Positions 15,816 through 25,700 of a stretch of 64,000 nucleotides of DNA are shown one piece after another. The notes under the pieces were generated by a model, which was not told the DNA's origin, made no database searches, and saw nothing but the letters and a program-made list of their open reading frames with translations. Both the position numbers and the translations under genes were made by a program. Source of the stretch: Desulforhabdus sp. TSK. GTDB lineage: Bacteria > Desulfobacterota > Syntrophobacteria > Syntrophobacterales > Syntrophobacteraceae. Position 1 is the stretch's first letter, and each line of letters starts with the position of its first letter. Location of the stretch: positions 1 to 64,000 of the forward strand of contig NZ_BQXM01000018.1 in assembly GCF_022836495.1 (NCBI RefSeq), given 5' to 3'.

Positions 15816-15827
15816 AGAAAGAGATAA

Positions 15828-18302
15828 ATGCCAACTGAAGGAAGCCAACAGCTCAAACACCTCGTCGTCAAGGGAACAACCACCACCGAAAAGTATACCT
15901 CTCCACGGCTTGGAAGGCAGAGTTTGGCGTTGCCTTCCCGAAATGCGTCCATACACGGTGCCGGGCTTTTGAAACAGATCGAAGCCGCGCGTACAGCCGC
16001 ACAGTCTATCGATGACAACAGAACCGCGGTCGGCATCCTCGATCAGAAGGGGATGCACATAGAATTCAGGAGTGAGCCAGAATTCGAACTGGCTTTGAAC
16101 AGCCTCGAATCGTCTCAGCAAGGCATCGAGCTTGCCGCCGTTAGGCAGCGGGGCGAGGTCATGTATGCAACTGTATTCATACCTGAAGGCAAGTTCTCCT
16201 ATTTCGTCAAAAAATTGGAGGACTATGCTGCCGGTGAAACACAGACCGGAAGGCCGCGAAACGAGCGGCTTGTCGCCGGCATTTCCGAAATCCACCTGGC
16301 AGCCCTCGAATCTTTCTGGACGGACGATGAAAGTATCTTTCCGGCCTCGGACGATCCTTTGTGGTGGGAGGTTTGGCTTCGAGTCGGTGGGGATCGTGAG
16401 GCCACCCTGACCACATTTCGTCAACACGGCAGCCGTCTTGGACTTGAAATAGGCCCCTCGGAAATTCGCTTTCCCGACCGCTCCGTGGTGCTCGCATATG
16501 GCGCCAAATCGCACATGAGCCGATCTGCGGAGCTTCTGGATTGCATCGCCGAACTGCGGAAAGCAAAAGATCCTCCAAGCTTTTTCATCGACCTTTCTCC
16601 CTATGAGCAGAGGGAATGGGCAGGAGACCTGAGCCAAAGACTCGATCCGCCGGATTCCAGTGCGCCCGCTGTGTGTCTCCTGGATACCGGAGTGAACCAT
16701 CGACACCCTCTCCTTCAACCAGGGTTGAAGGACGACTCTGTTCTGACATGTCATCCTCGATGGCCCGCAGCGGATCATCACGGTCATGGCACCGAGATGG
16801 CGGGTGTGGCGCTCTACGGCGATCTAGCTCCATTGCTTGCGGCAAAAGAGAATGTGAAGCTGGTCCATCAGCTCGAATCTGTAAAAATCCTGCCGCCTAT
16901 CGGGGAGAACGATCCGGACCTGTATGGGGCCATTACCCGTGAGGCTGTCGCCAGAGCCGAGGTGGCAGCCCCTTTCCGTCCGCGCAGCATATGCATGGCT
17001 GTCACAGCCCCGGATTTTCGGGATCGGGGATATCCCTCATCCTGGTCTGCTGAATTGGATCAGATTTGCTCCGGTTCCGAAGATGGTCAGCAAAGGCTCA
17101 TGTTCGTTTCCGCAGGCAATATCGATCAGGAGGATTGGCGCCTGTATCCGGACATCAACCAGGCCAACGGGATTCACGATCCTGCTCAAGCATGGAATGT
17201 GGTGACGGTGGGTGCGTACACGGACAGGATTCATATTCACCACGAGGATTATATTGATTGGCGGCTCGTTGCCAACGCTGGCGCCTTGAGCCCTTCGAGT
17301 ACGACGTCTCTTTGTTGGAGCCGCAAGTGGTCCGTCAAACCCGACATCGTCATGGAAGGAGGAAATGCGGCACGAAATCCCGTTACAGGTGAGGCAGTGC
17401 CCATCGACGATTTGTGTCTACTTACGACATACTGGCGACCGCTCTTCAAATCCTTTGTGACCACTCATGGTACCAGCCCGGCAACCGCGCAAGCTGCCAG
17501 AATGGCCGCTATCCTCCAGCATCGATACCCCGAGTTTTGGCCGGAGACCATCCGAGCGCTGATCGTGCACTCCGCCGAGTGGACCCATGCCATGATGGAG
17601 GAATTCATACCCTTCAAGACAAGGGGGAATCGGGAGCGATTGCTCCGTTGTTATGGGTTTGGAGTGCCGAGCCTGCGGCGTGCCATGTGGAGTGCCTCGA
17701 ATTCAGTCACTCTCATTATCGAGGATTCGCTCAATCCTTTCCTCAAAGAAGGAAGTTATGTCAAGACCAGCGACATGCATCTCCATAGCATTCCCTGGCC
17801 GGTGGAGGTGCTCGAGAATCTGGGAGCGTCTCAAGTTGAAATGCGGGTGACTCTCTCCTATTTCATCGAGCCCAGTCCCGGTCGCCGTGGTTGGAAGTAC
17901 CGACACCGTTATGCTTCTCACGGTCTGAGGTTCACAGTGAAGATGCCCACCGAATCCCTCGATGAATTTCGAAAACGAGTCAATAGAGCTGCGCGGGATG
18001 AGGAAGAGCAGGTAGCGGCCAGCTACGATACGGGTTGGGTTCTTGGATCTCAGCTCAGAGACCGGGGCTCCATTCATTCAGACCGTTGGCAAGGAACGGC
18101 AGCCGACCTGGCTCACAGAGGGTTGTTGGCGGTTTACCCTGTCGGCGGTTGGTGGAAAGAACGCCATCACCTTGGGCGTTGGGACCGGAAAGCCAGGTAC
18201 TCCCTCGTTGTATCGATCCGATCCGAGCAAGTGGGAGTCGACATCTACACACCCATCGCAAACAGGATAGCCGTTCCTACTGATATTTCAGTCAGGAGCT
18301 GA
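15828..18302 (+). CDS. S8 subtilisin-like serine protease, IetS-like
   Basis: An 824-residue protein without signal peptide, so cytoplasmic. Residues 1-275 are an N-terminal region of unknown fold. The S8 domain carries the complete triad: D286 (LLDTGVNH), H320 (GHGTEMAG) and S550 (HGTSPAT), plus the oxyanion Asn in FVSAGN. A C-terminal beta-rich region (about 640-824) follows. In the IetA/IetS pair the protease is the toxic component held in check by the ATPase. Its size and order after the ATPase fit that family. The 12-base gap implies a shared mRNA. Confidence 0.88.
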   Translation: MPTEGSQQLKHLVVKGTTTTEKYTSPRLGRQSLALPSRNASIHGAGLLKQIEAARTAAQSIDDNRTAVGILDQKGMHIEFRSEPEFELALNSLESSQQGIELAAVRQRGEVMYATVFIPEGKFSYFVKKLEDYAAGETQTGRPRNERLVAGISEIHLAALESFWTDDESIFPASDDPLWWEVWLRVGGDREATLTTFRQHGSRLGLEIGPSEIRFPDRSVVLAYGAKSHMSRSAELLDCIAELRKAKDPPSFFIDLSPYEQREWAGDLSQRLDPPDSSAPAVCLLDTGVNHRHPLLQPGLKDDSVLTCHPRWPAADHHGHGTEMAGVALYGDLAPLLAAKENVKLVHQLESVKILPPIGENDPDLYGAITREAVARAEVAAPFRPRSICMAVTAPDFRDRGYPSSWSAELDQICSGSEDGQQRLMFVSAGNIDQEDWRLYPDINQANGIHDPAQAWNVVTVGAYTDRIHIHHEDYIDWRLVANAGALSPSSTTSLCWSRKWSVKPDIVMEGGNAARNPVTGEAVPIDDLCLLTTYWRPLFKSFVTTHGTSPATAQAARMAAILQHRYPEFWPETIRALIVHSAEWTHAMMEEFIPFKTRGNRERLLRCYGFGVPSLRRAMWSASNSVTLIIEDSLNPFLKEGSYVKTSDMHLHSIPWPVEVLENLGASQVEMRVTLSYFIEPSPGRRGWKYRHRYASHGLRFTVKMPTESLDEFRKRVNRAARDEEEQVAASYDTGWVLGSQLRDRGSIHSDRWQGTAADLAHRGLLAVYPVGGWWKERHHLGRWDRKARYSLVVSIRSEQVGVDIYTPIANRIAVPTDISVRS

Positions 18303-18357
18303 GCATGAAGGTCAATAATCTGGAGGCTGGGGAGCTACGAATAAAGAGCTTATAGAA

Positions 18358-18684
18358 ATGGCATTGACGAGAGATTTCAAACAGACTGTAATCGAACGCG
18401 TCCAGCGCGATCCTGAATTTTCCAGAGCCATGCTGGATGAAGCGGCCACGTTGTTTCTCAATGGCGGACCGGAGACAGCCCGGCTCAATCTGCGGGACCT
18501 GGTGAACGCGATAGTGGGATTTGAGGAACTGGCATCCTTGACGGCCAGGCCGAGCAAGAGCCTTCAACGGATGCTTTCTCCCAGCGGGAATCCGGGCATG
18601 GACAATCTGGCGGGCATCTTTGAGGTGATCCTCCGCAAGCTGAAGGTGGGGATTGAAGTCCGCACTGTGGAATTGGTGTCATAG
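18358..18684 (+). CDS. HigA2-like addiction-module antidote (orphan)
   Basis: A 108-residue protein of the COG3636 'probable addiction module antidote' type: DFKQTVIERVQRDPEFSRAM start, TARLNLRDLVNAIVGFEELA helix-turn-helix region and the hallmark SLQRMLSPSGNPGMDNL. Family members normally follow a RelE/HigB-type killer gene. Here only a 16-codon frame (18305-18355) fills the 55 bases after the protease gene, so no toxin is present upstream. It may control the protease operon or be a relic. Confidence 0.8.
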   Translation: MALTRDFKQTVIERVQRDPEFSRAMLDEAATLFLNGGPETARLNLRDLVNAIVGFEELASLTARPSKSLQRMLSPSGNPGMDNLAGIFEVILRKLKVGIEVRTVELVS

Positions 18685-18740
18685 CTTCATGTTGCAACGT
18701 ACCCTTTCGAATATTGACTCCCTTCAGAACCAGTTGTCTG

Positions 18741-19477
18741 TCAGTCTTCCACCTCGAAAAGAAGAACCGTGATGTCATCGGAGGAGCCTTTGTGCCTGGA
18801 CCGCTGAGCAAGCTCCATCACCGCACGCCGAATATCGGTGAATTCCTCCACCACCTCAACCGCTTCAAGCAGTTCGAAGGCCTTCGTGACTCCATCGGAA
18901 AACAGCAGTACTCGATCTCCCTCTTCCAACGAGTGAGCTCCGACGTCAATTTCGAGCTCCGGCCCCAATCCAAAAAACCTGTAAATCCCACCATTACATT
19001 CGTGAGAATGCGTGAGCACCGTGGCCTGGCCGTCCCGGATTTGAATTGCCATGGTGTCGCCGGCATGGAACACAAAAAGCTGATCTTCATAAATCCACGC
19101 AATGGACCCTGCACAGCCCCCCTTGTGCCGCCCACTCTTTGAGTCCATCCCCCACTCATGAATTGTGAGATTGGCCTTCATCAACAATTCATGAATCCCC
19201 TCTGCTGAGAGTGCCCAAGCCTCAGGATGCGTGTAAAACCGCCCCAGTTGGTCGCACAGTTCCTGGGGGCCCGCATCCCCAATTCCGTACTTCCAATCCC
19301 GTCGAAAACAGCGAAAATTTCTCCTCGGTTTTGTGACCCCACCAAAGGCACATCTTGCGAAAGTATTCGATAGCGGTCCTCATTGAACTGGTGGCGGGTT
19401 CCTTTGAGAGAAGCGACCGCCACATTCCCTTTTTGTTCAACTCTCGCGAAATTTTTTCCGGGGATGGAAGGCCTCAT
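18741..19477 (-). pseudogene. PP2C-type protein phosphatase, frameshifted
   Basis: Two frames together make one PP2C domain of about 245 residues. The first (from ATG 19477) holds QFNEDRYRI and IFAVFDGIGS, the metal-binding strand; the second (to 18741) holds FVFHAGDTMAIQI, LLFSDGVTKAF and SSDDITVLLFEV. The break is at the C4 run 19277-19280 (G4 on the coding strand); one extra G restores the frame through DAGPQELCDQLGRFY. The start overlaps the stop of the DnaJ-type gene. Could be a recent mutation, a sequencing error in a homopolymer or programmed slippage. Confidence 0.75.
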
Positions 19478-19653
19478 TTCACCTGGCCCTTCCCGCTGCA
19501 GGCCGGGCAGCGCAGTTCTCCAGTTCCATTGCACCTTGAACAATCCTTTCCTCCAATTCCCAGCACGGGCAGAGGATAAATGCGTCCCTTACCATTGCAT
19601 GTAGAGCATTGGATAGTCCCTTTTCCGTTACACCTAGGGCATTTCCTTGCCAT
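19474..19653 (-). CDS. Small DnaJ-type cysteine-repeat zinc protein
   Basis: A 59-residue protein consisting almost only of CxxCxGxG repeats: CPRCNGKG, CSTCNGKG, CSRCNGTG and CPACSGKG, the same four-repeat zinc centre found in DnaJ. It lacks the J-domain and the substrate-binding domains. ATG at 19653 follows GGGAGAAGAAC. Its stop overlaps the start of the PP2C gene, so it is probably co-translated with the phosphatase. It may act as a zinc-held protein-binding adaptor; that is inference. Confidence 0.7.
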   Translation of the reverse strand: MARKCPRCNGKGTIQCSTCNGKGRIYPLPVLGIGGKDCSRCNGTGELRCPACSGKGQVK

Positions 19654-19738
19654 GTTCTTCTCCCTGCTCATAAGTGATTGCATGAATCAAAGGCCTATTC
19701 GGTACGATGAGGTACCGAGCATCCGGTAATCTTTTCGC

Positions 19739-20182
19739 TTACGCATCCTCAAGATCTTCCCAATTCTCGCACACCTCCCCAAGCCATTCCCGCAGGCGTT
19801 GCCTGGAGAGATCGTGAAATGGGATGTGAGTCACCCAAAAACCTCTTTTTTCCAGCTTGCGAATCTCGTCCGAAATGGATGCATTGGAATGGACAAGAAG
19901 CGGAACATCGAGGGAAACATACTGCATCACAGCATGGTAAACCTCTTTACCCGAAAGCTCTTGATCCCGTTTCGTAACTGCCTGTTTTTCAAGGTTGTAA
20001 TCCAGGAGGATACCGGCATATTCTCCACGAGGCCCGTCCAGCCTGAGAATAGTCAAGGCTTTCCCTGCGCTGGTAGCCACTACGGGCTTCACCTCTTCCG
20101 GAAGCCAGCAATGCAGAAACCGAATCCGGTCCTGATCGTCTTCGACGATGAGCAGTCGAAAAGGTTTCTTTCTCGTTTTCAT
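19739..20182 (-). CDS. Receiver-like protein (cyclic-phosphate-processing-receiver type)
   Basis: A 147-residue single-domain protein with a receiver-like fold: LLIVEDDQDR (acidic pair near residues 14-16), GILLDYNLE with the would-be phospho-acceptor Asp, VPLLVHSNAS and a terminal helix with WLGEV. The DYNLE motif and HSNAS in place of the usual T/S loop fit the divergent receiver family predicted to process cyclic phosphates. No kinase or output domain is attached. It leads a minus-strand group with the zinc protein and PP2C gene. Confidence 0.65.
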   Translation of the reverse strand: MKTRKKPFRLLIVEDDQDRIRFLHCWLPEEVKPVVATSAGKALTILRLDGPRGEYAGILLDYNLEKQAVTKRDQELSGKEVYHAVMQYVSLDVPLLVHSNASISDEIRKLEKRGFWVTHIPFHDLSRQRLREWLGEVCENWEDLEDA

Positions 20183-20596
20183 GGCGTTAGGGTTTCTGCC
20201 GATCTGATCTTGTCAGGGCATCAGGGAAAAATGACAGCCACGACTGGTCCTGTTGCGTCCGTCCTTGGAGTATTCCTCCGGTTACATGAATTCATTTTCT
20301 TGAATCTGTCAGGGGATTTTTCAAGTTCATGTCGTTCTCTCCCATGAATACAGCGCAATCTGGCGAAGCTACTGTTTTACCTGCACATTGATCCGACAAA
20401 AGGCTTGTCAATTACTTTGGGTTACTGCTAAAAGATTTGAATCATATCGATCTTATTCAATTCATTTTTATGGCCGACATAAAATATATGATGGCTGAAA
20501 CCTGCGTTGAAGGACAATTTTTTACACAAATGGATCTTGCATCGCTTCTATCGCTGGAATTCCGCTTCGACCTGTCTTGAGAGGAGAATCGCCAAT
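20183..20596 (+). other. Intergenic divergent region with AT-rich core
   Basis: A 414-base gap between the minus-strand receiver gene and the + strand sigma-like gene. Bases 20370-20500 are AT-rich, unlike the flanks. TTGTCA near 20408 with TAAAAG 18 bases later is a weak promoter-like pair. The region should hold divergent promoters. No gene, RNA or repeat is recognised. Confidence 0.4.
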
Positions 20597-21607
20597 ATGC
20601 TCGATAAGCGACATGATTGGGTCCATTTGATCTGTGCCGGCAGAGACGAACGTTTTCAGGATATCCCTTGTGAGGATTTTCGTGCGTCTTCAGGGCAGTG
20701 CACGAACTTGACGAAAATTAGCCAATGTCACCGCCTTTTCCATTCCATGGAAGAAATAGGCATTGATGTGCGCGGGATCCTTTTCAATCCTGCCCACGGA
20801 TGTGGGTTGATGGAGAAAATGTGGGAGAATAGTCGTTGCGATCCCTTTCAAGTGATGCTGAAGGCGGTTTCCCTGAGCGCCACATCCCTGCAACGGTCTT
20901 ATGGGCACGGCTTGGTTGATTCTGAAGAGGATATCGATCTGCGCTCCCTTGTGCAAAGGCTCAAACGCCCTGTAGAGCTCCGAAATGGTTGTAATCTGTC
21001 TGTATGGGCGGCTTACATACGCAAAGCGGTCGACAATGAAATGCTTGGAGTTTTGCGTCGAAGAGGGGTGATTTTGAGGCACGAGTCATGCCGGGCATGC
21101 GCCCATATCTCTCTTTCAAGGCCCTTCACATGTACTTTGGATGTCATCGAACCGATGGAAGGTGATATCCGTGGAGAACGCGCCAATCCTTACTATGGGA
21201 TGGAAAGAAAAAGACGTGATCCTGTTTGTGCCGGCTACTCCGCCAGAGAATATGTCCTCCCATGTGTGCATAGTGAATATCGGCCCGATTCGGACCCCAG
21301 CAGGGATTTGCATCCAAGTGAGACGAGGCTCTATGTTGAAGAATTGACTTTTCTTTTGAAAAAAAGGTTCGAAAAATCACCAAAAGCCAGCAAAGCAAGA
21401 CAGAAATGTGGGCGACAATTGGAGCTTTTTGTCATCCTTCTTTCCTTGTTGAAAGACCATGAGTGTACGGAACAGGAGGCTTTCCAGATTCTTGCTGAAA
21501 CGTCTGGAATGAACAGGAAAATGATTCAACGCGACTTCATGGAAATTCGTATGTTCCTGAAGGATGCAATCGAAAAAGAGGGTGTGGAGGCCATGGAAAC
21601 GCTTTGA
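20597..21607 (+). CDS. Divergent sigma-like protein with cysteine-rich insertion
   Basis: A 336-residue protein that I read as a divergent sigma-70-like factor. Residues about 130-155 (LSVWAAYIRKAVDNEMLGVLRRRG) resemble sigma region 2. Residues about 280-325 (TEQEAFQILAETSGMNRKMIQ onward) resemble the region 4 helix-turn-helix. Between them lies a Cys-rich stretch (CRAC, CTLD, PVCAGYS, PCVHS) that may bind zinc. The next gene has two anti-sigma-type zinc motifs, which supports the assignment. ATG at 20597 follows GAGGAGAATCGCCAAT; the frame is open to 20507. It could instead be another kind of HTH regulator. Confidence 0.5.
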   Translation: MLDKRHDWVHLICAGRDERFQDIPCEDFRASSGQCTNLTKISQCHRLFHSMEEIGIDVRGILFNPAHGCGLMEKMWENSRCDPFQVMLKAVSLSATSLQRSYGHGLVDSEEDIDLRSLVQRLKRPVELRNGCNLSVWAAYIRKAVDNEMLGVLRRRGVILRHESCRACAHISLSRPFTCTLDVIEPMEGDIRGERANPYYGMERKRRDPVCAGYSAREYVLPCVHSEYRPDSDPSRDLHPSETRLYVEELTFLLKKRFEKSPKASKARQKCGRQLELFVILLSLLKDHECTEQEAFQILAETSGMNRKMIQRDFMEIRMFLKDAIEKEGVEAMETL

Positions 21608-21714
21608 TAAGAAATCGCTCGGCCGTTCAAAAAAAATGTCCCTATGTGATGGGAAGGACCATCATATTTGATAAAGAGTTTTTGTCCGGCGGTTCTGATT
21701 CGGCGGAGGGCGCT

Positions 21715-22650
21715 ATGAGTGAATCAAACGATTTGCAGATGACCGATAAGAAATTGAATGATGCTCTCCAAAACGACAGTGCGCTCTTTCTGCTCATGCG
21801 ACAAGAAGCCATTTCAGACCCTTATGAAAAAGTGACCAAGATTGTAGAAGAGGGACGCCATCCGTCTCATGAGATGCTCTACGATTACGTGCTGGAATGG
21901 TTGGACGAGAAAACATTCGGAATGCTTTTGGAACACATCTCCATTTGCGGTTCCTGCGCCGGCGAAGTTTTGAGAATCAGGACCTTGGAAGAAGATGCCG
22001 AAAACAATTTGCCCGGATGGGACCATCCAACCGAGCTCCCAGACGAAGACCATTTGTCAGATCGGGTGCTCAAAAGTTTCTTGAGAGCGATCTTCACTGA
22101 GCGCAATCTCCTACACCTTCGGTCTTGTGAGAGCTGCCAAAAGCGACTCAGGGAGCTCGAGGGAGCCACCAGATTTTCATTGGACAGGATGGAATCCGTC
22201 GATTTTTCCCAGCTCATGCTCCGCTTTTCGGGTAAGTTGAACAAGCTCAAAGATGCTTTTGAATCCACTCTGCAAATTTTCCGTTTCATGCCGCTTCGGA
22301 CGGTTGCATCGGCATCGACCGGGAAGCAGGATACATCCTGGATTACGGCCCTCGTGAAGGACTCGGACGGCAACACCACCGAGACCGTGAGTCTGGAAAT
22401 GTGCAATCCCCCGCGTATCGAACGCGGTGTTTTCACCACCGAAATAGAAACGACTGACAAGCGATTCTTCGGCTGCGAAATGACAGTGGGGATATCTCTG
22501 CGCTCGGCAGGAATCCTTTTGACCGTTCGAGATGTGATTCCCTCCGATGGAAGGGTCTACATTCGGGAACTGACCGGGTTCGAAGGAACTTTCGATCTGC
22601 ATCCGCACATGTTGATCGTGACCATTCTTTGTACCGCAAACAGAGGCTGA
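21715..22650 (+). CDS. Double zf-HC2 (anti-sigma-type) protein
   Basis: A 311-residue cytoplasmic protein with two H-x3-C-x2-C motifs: H74-C78-C81 (HISICGSC) and H134-C138-C141 (HLRSCESC). That spacing is the hallmark of zinc-binding anti-sigma factors (zf-HC2). No membrane segment follows; instead residues about 160-311 form a beta-rich domain (TRFSLDRMES to ILCTANRG). ATG at 21715 follows GGAGGGCGCT; an earlier TTG at 21604 overlaps the upstream stop. It probably binds the upstream sigma-like protein. The C-terminal domain could sense or bind another partner such as the large NTPase (inference). Confidence 0.65.
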   Translation: MSESNDLQMTDKKLNDALQNDSALFLLMRQEAISDPYEKVTKIVEEGRHPSHEMLYDYVLEWLDEKTFGMLLEHISICGSCAGEVLRIRTLEEDAENNLPGWDHPTELPDEDHLSDRVLKSFLRAIFTERNLLHLRSCESCQKRLRELEGATRFSLDRMESVDFSQLMLRFSGKLNKLKDAFESTLQIFRFMPLRTVASASTGKQDTSWITALVKDSDGNTTETVSLEMCNPPRIERGVFTTEIETTDKRFFGCEMTVGISLRSAGILLTVRDVIPSDGRVYIRELTGFEGTFDLHPHMLIVTILCTANRG

Positions 22651-22708
22651 ACAACTTCCAACCAGTCCTTCGGAGGTGTCCGTTGCGGCCCTTCGGGAAG
22701 GAACTTGT

Positions 22709-25700
22709 ATGTCGAGTTCACTGTCAGAAAAAAGGATCCAGCTGGAAAAGCATCTCCAGTGTCTCGACAATCCCTCCTGCACACCGAAGCAACACTTTAA
22801 CCGGCGCAAGGCCCTCGAAGAATTCATCGAGCACACGCTTCATTTCCTGAACAGTTCCCTAAACGGTATTTACAAGAATGACGATCTTCTCGAGGTGAAA
22901 CATACCCTCGATACAATCCGGCAAACTGGTTTCCCGGCCGCGGACGCATACCTTGACCTGATGGGGAGGGTGGCCACTGCCCGCCTGAACGCCCACCGAG
23001 AACTGGTTCTCCTTGTCAAAAAACTGAGGTCGATGGAATTCCAGATTTGTCAGGATTCCAACGTGTTGGAAGTCTTGTGGGATCTCGGCAATATCCATGA
23101 AAAGTATGTGCATTCCTTGACGGGAAAAGCCCTGTTCGGGGAATACCGGGAACCCGGAGCACCTGAACCGCAGTCCAACCTCCCCCACGAGGTCCAGGAG
23201 GAACTGGAACAGTTCATCGAACAGGGTGGGCTTGATTGCACGGAGAGGCTTACAGCGCTCTTCAAAGTGTACTTTTCCTATCTCGAATCACAGGAAAAAT
23301 CCCAGACTCTCGAAGATATCGGACGGATGGTCCGCCATGTTCTGGAAGACGAGGGCCGGACTGCGGAAGTCAATACTTTGTTCATTGAGAAGACGGTGGA
23401 TCCCGACGGCATCGCTTTGCATCGCTGCGCGGCATTGGACCGGGTCGGCGTGAGGTTGTTAGACAATGGCTCGGGAAAAATTACGAACTCCGTGGACGCC
23501 GACGTATCCATGAACGATGCTGTTCGTAATGGTCTCGAGGCAGCCATGGACTGTCTCCGAAGAACTCTGCATCCCAATATACATTTCGCAATCTTCGATT
23601 ACACATGGTGGATTCGTGACGCTTCGAAAGTCTACGAACATGAATCTATTGGGCTCTCGATCGCCCTGGCCGCCATTGCCGCATACACCGGTGTCGATGT
23701 GGATGGAAGCATTGCCGTTACGGGACAGGTCGATTCTTTCGGCAAAACAAGCAGAGTGGATATCGAGGAAAAGTGCCAAATGGAAGGCCATTTCCTCGAG
23801 ACAATCATTGTCCCCGAGGAAAATCGTCCCGATATCCCTGCCCGACTGGCTGCGAAGGTCAAAACGGTAAGGCGCCTCGATGAGGCCATGAGCATTGTCT
23901 TGGGTGAGGCGACAATTCGTGAAATGGTTCTCTCCAGGCATAAAAGCTCTTTGAGAAATCTCGGAAGGTCCGTCTCGGATTATTTTTCCCTTCTGCCTCA
24001 AAGTGCTTACGACCGGAGAGCTTTCGTCCCGAGACTTGAGGCCATGGCCCTGGTGGACCGGTTTCTGAGCGACCAACCCTCTTGCCTGATCCTCACGGGA
24101 GAGGCGGGCATGGGGAAAACCTGGCTGCTCTATGAACTTTGTCATCGCTATCGAGCGGCAGGCTGCCACCTCTACATTCGCGACCCGAGCCAGTTGACGA
24201 GTTTCGATCATTTCATGCGGGAATTCATTGAAATCACGGATTCCACTCAAGATCTCTATGCCGTTTTCTCTCATCTCGATCAGTTGGCGGCACTTGCCGG
24301 GAAAAAGACAATCCTCATATTGGACGCCGTAAACGAAGTGGATCAGCCCCATGAGTGGTTCCGCCTGATCCATAACTTTGTGATCAAAATCCAGGCATTC
24401 CGCCATGTGAAACTGATCGTCGGTTGTAAAACGCATGTCTGGAATGGCGTTCAGGCTGCCTTGCATCAGGGAAGGTCCCTTTCTGCCGATGTTTACCAGG
24501 TGATCTCTCTGGGGGAATTTTCCCATATGGAGTTCCTGGAACTTGGGGAAAGGCTGACGGGCACTCCAATCCCTCTACCGGCCGTGTGCAAGTACCCCTT
24601 TCTCACGCAAATCCTAAAGATCCTTTATCTGACGCCGGGCAGGCCCATCCCTCCACGTGTTTCCATACTGCAACTCCTGAGGGAATACGTGGCTTTCTCC
24701 ATCGAAAGACTTCCGGACACTCGGGTTCTGCTGGACGCGTTGATCTCGGAATCCTGGGAAGGAGCGACCTCCACGGTGTCGAACAGGAGCATGGGGTGCT
24801 CCGTTTCTTATGAAGAGCTGGCGTCGATCTATGACCGACGTATCAAGGGCCATGTGCTGAGCAGCCTCGATGAGCTTTTGGAATTCGCCAAGGCGCAATC
24901 TCTGCTGACGGAAACGCTGACCCAATCGGGGCCGGGCGTCCGGTTTCGGTTCGACTGGCTGGCTGAATATTTTCTCGGCGAACATTTGTATCGTCATGCG
25001 GGCCGCCGGGGGTTGTCTTCGTCCATGCTTCTGCTTTTCCTTCGAAACAAGCATCGGTCACCTTACCTCGAAGGGGCCATCAAGTACGCCTGCCTTTTGA
25101 CCAACGATCCTCAGATACTTCTGGAGGTGGCGCGAAAGCTCGATCACTTCGATCCCACGGTAATTTCGGTCTGTGTCGCCTGGCACCTGGAAAACCCCGT
25201 CATTTCCGTGCAACTCCTCCACCAAATGGCTGGGATCAAGAGGAGAGTCTTCACCACCGCCAAATCCACAAACCCTTTGACCCTTTATTTTCAACTGATT
25301 CGCATCATGACCGTCCAAGGCCGACGCAAGATCGCTCGATGGTTTGGGAGGAACCGGCAAAAACCTCGTGAAACCGAATCGAGGTACAGTCTTCCTCTGT
25401 TGGCATTGAAAGTAGCATTCATCATCGGGTTTCCATGCACGGAGATCTTCCTGGCCTGCATGGTCGACCGGCTCAAGTCGGATGGGTTTCGCCGGAAGGC
25501 CCTGGATAATCTTGGAAACCTTTACAGTCGTTCCACACCTGAACAAAAGTCGATCATCCTGGAAAAGAGCTTTTCCTGTGCGCGTGCTCAGACCGATATG
25601 CCGACCCTTTCCAGGCTCATCTATTTCATGCTGCGATGTTACCTGGAAAGCTACACCAATCCTGTAATCGCCAGAAAGATGCGGGAATTCCTGTCCATCC

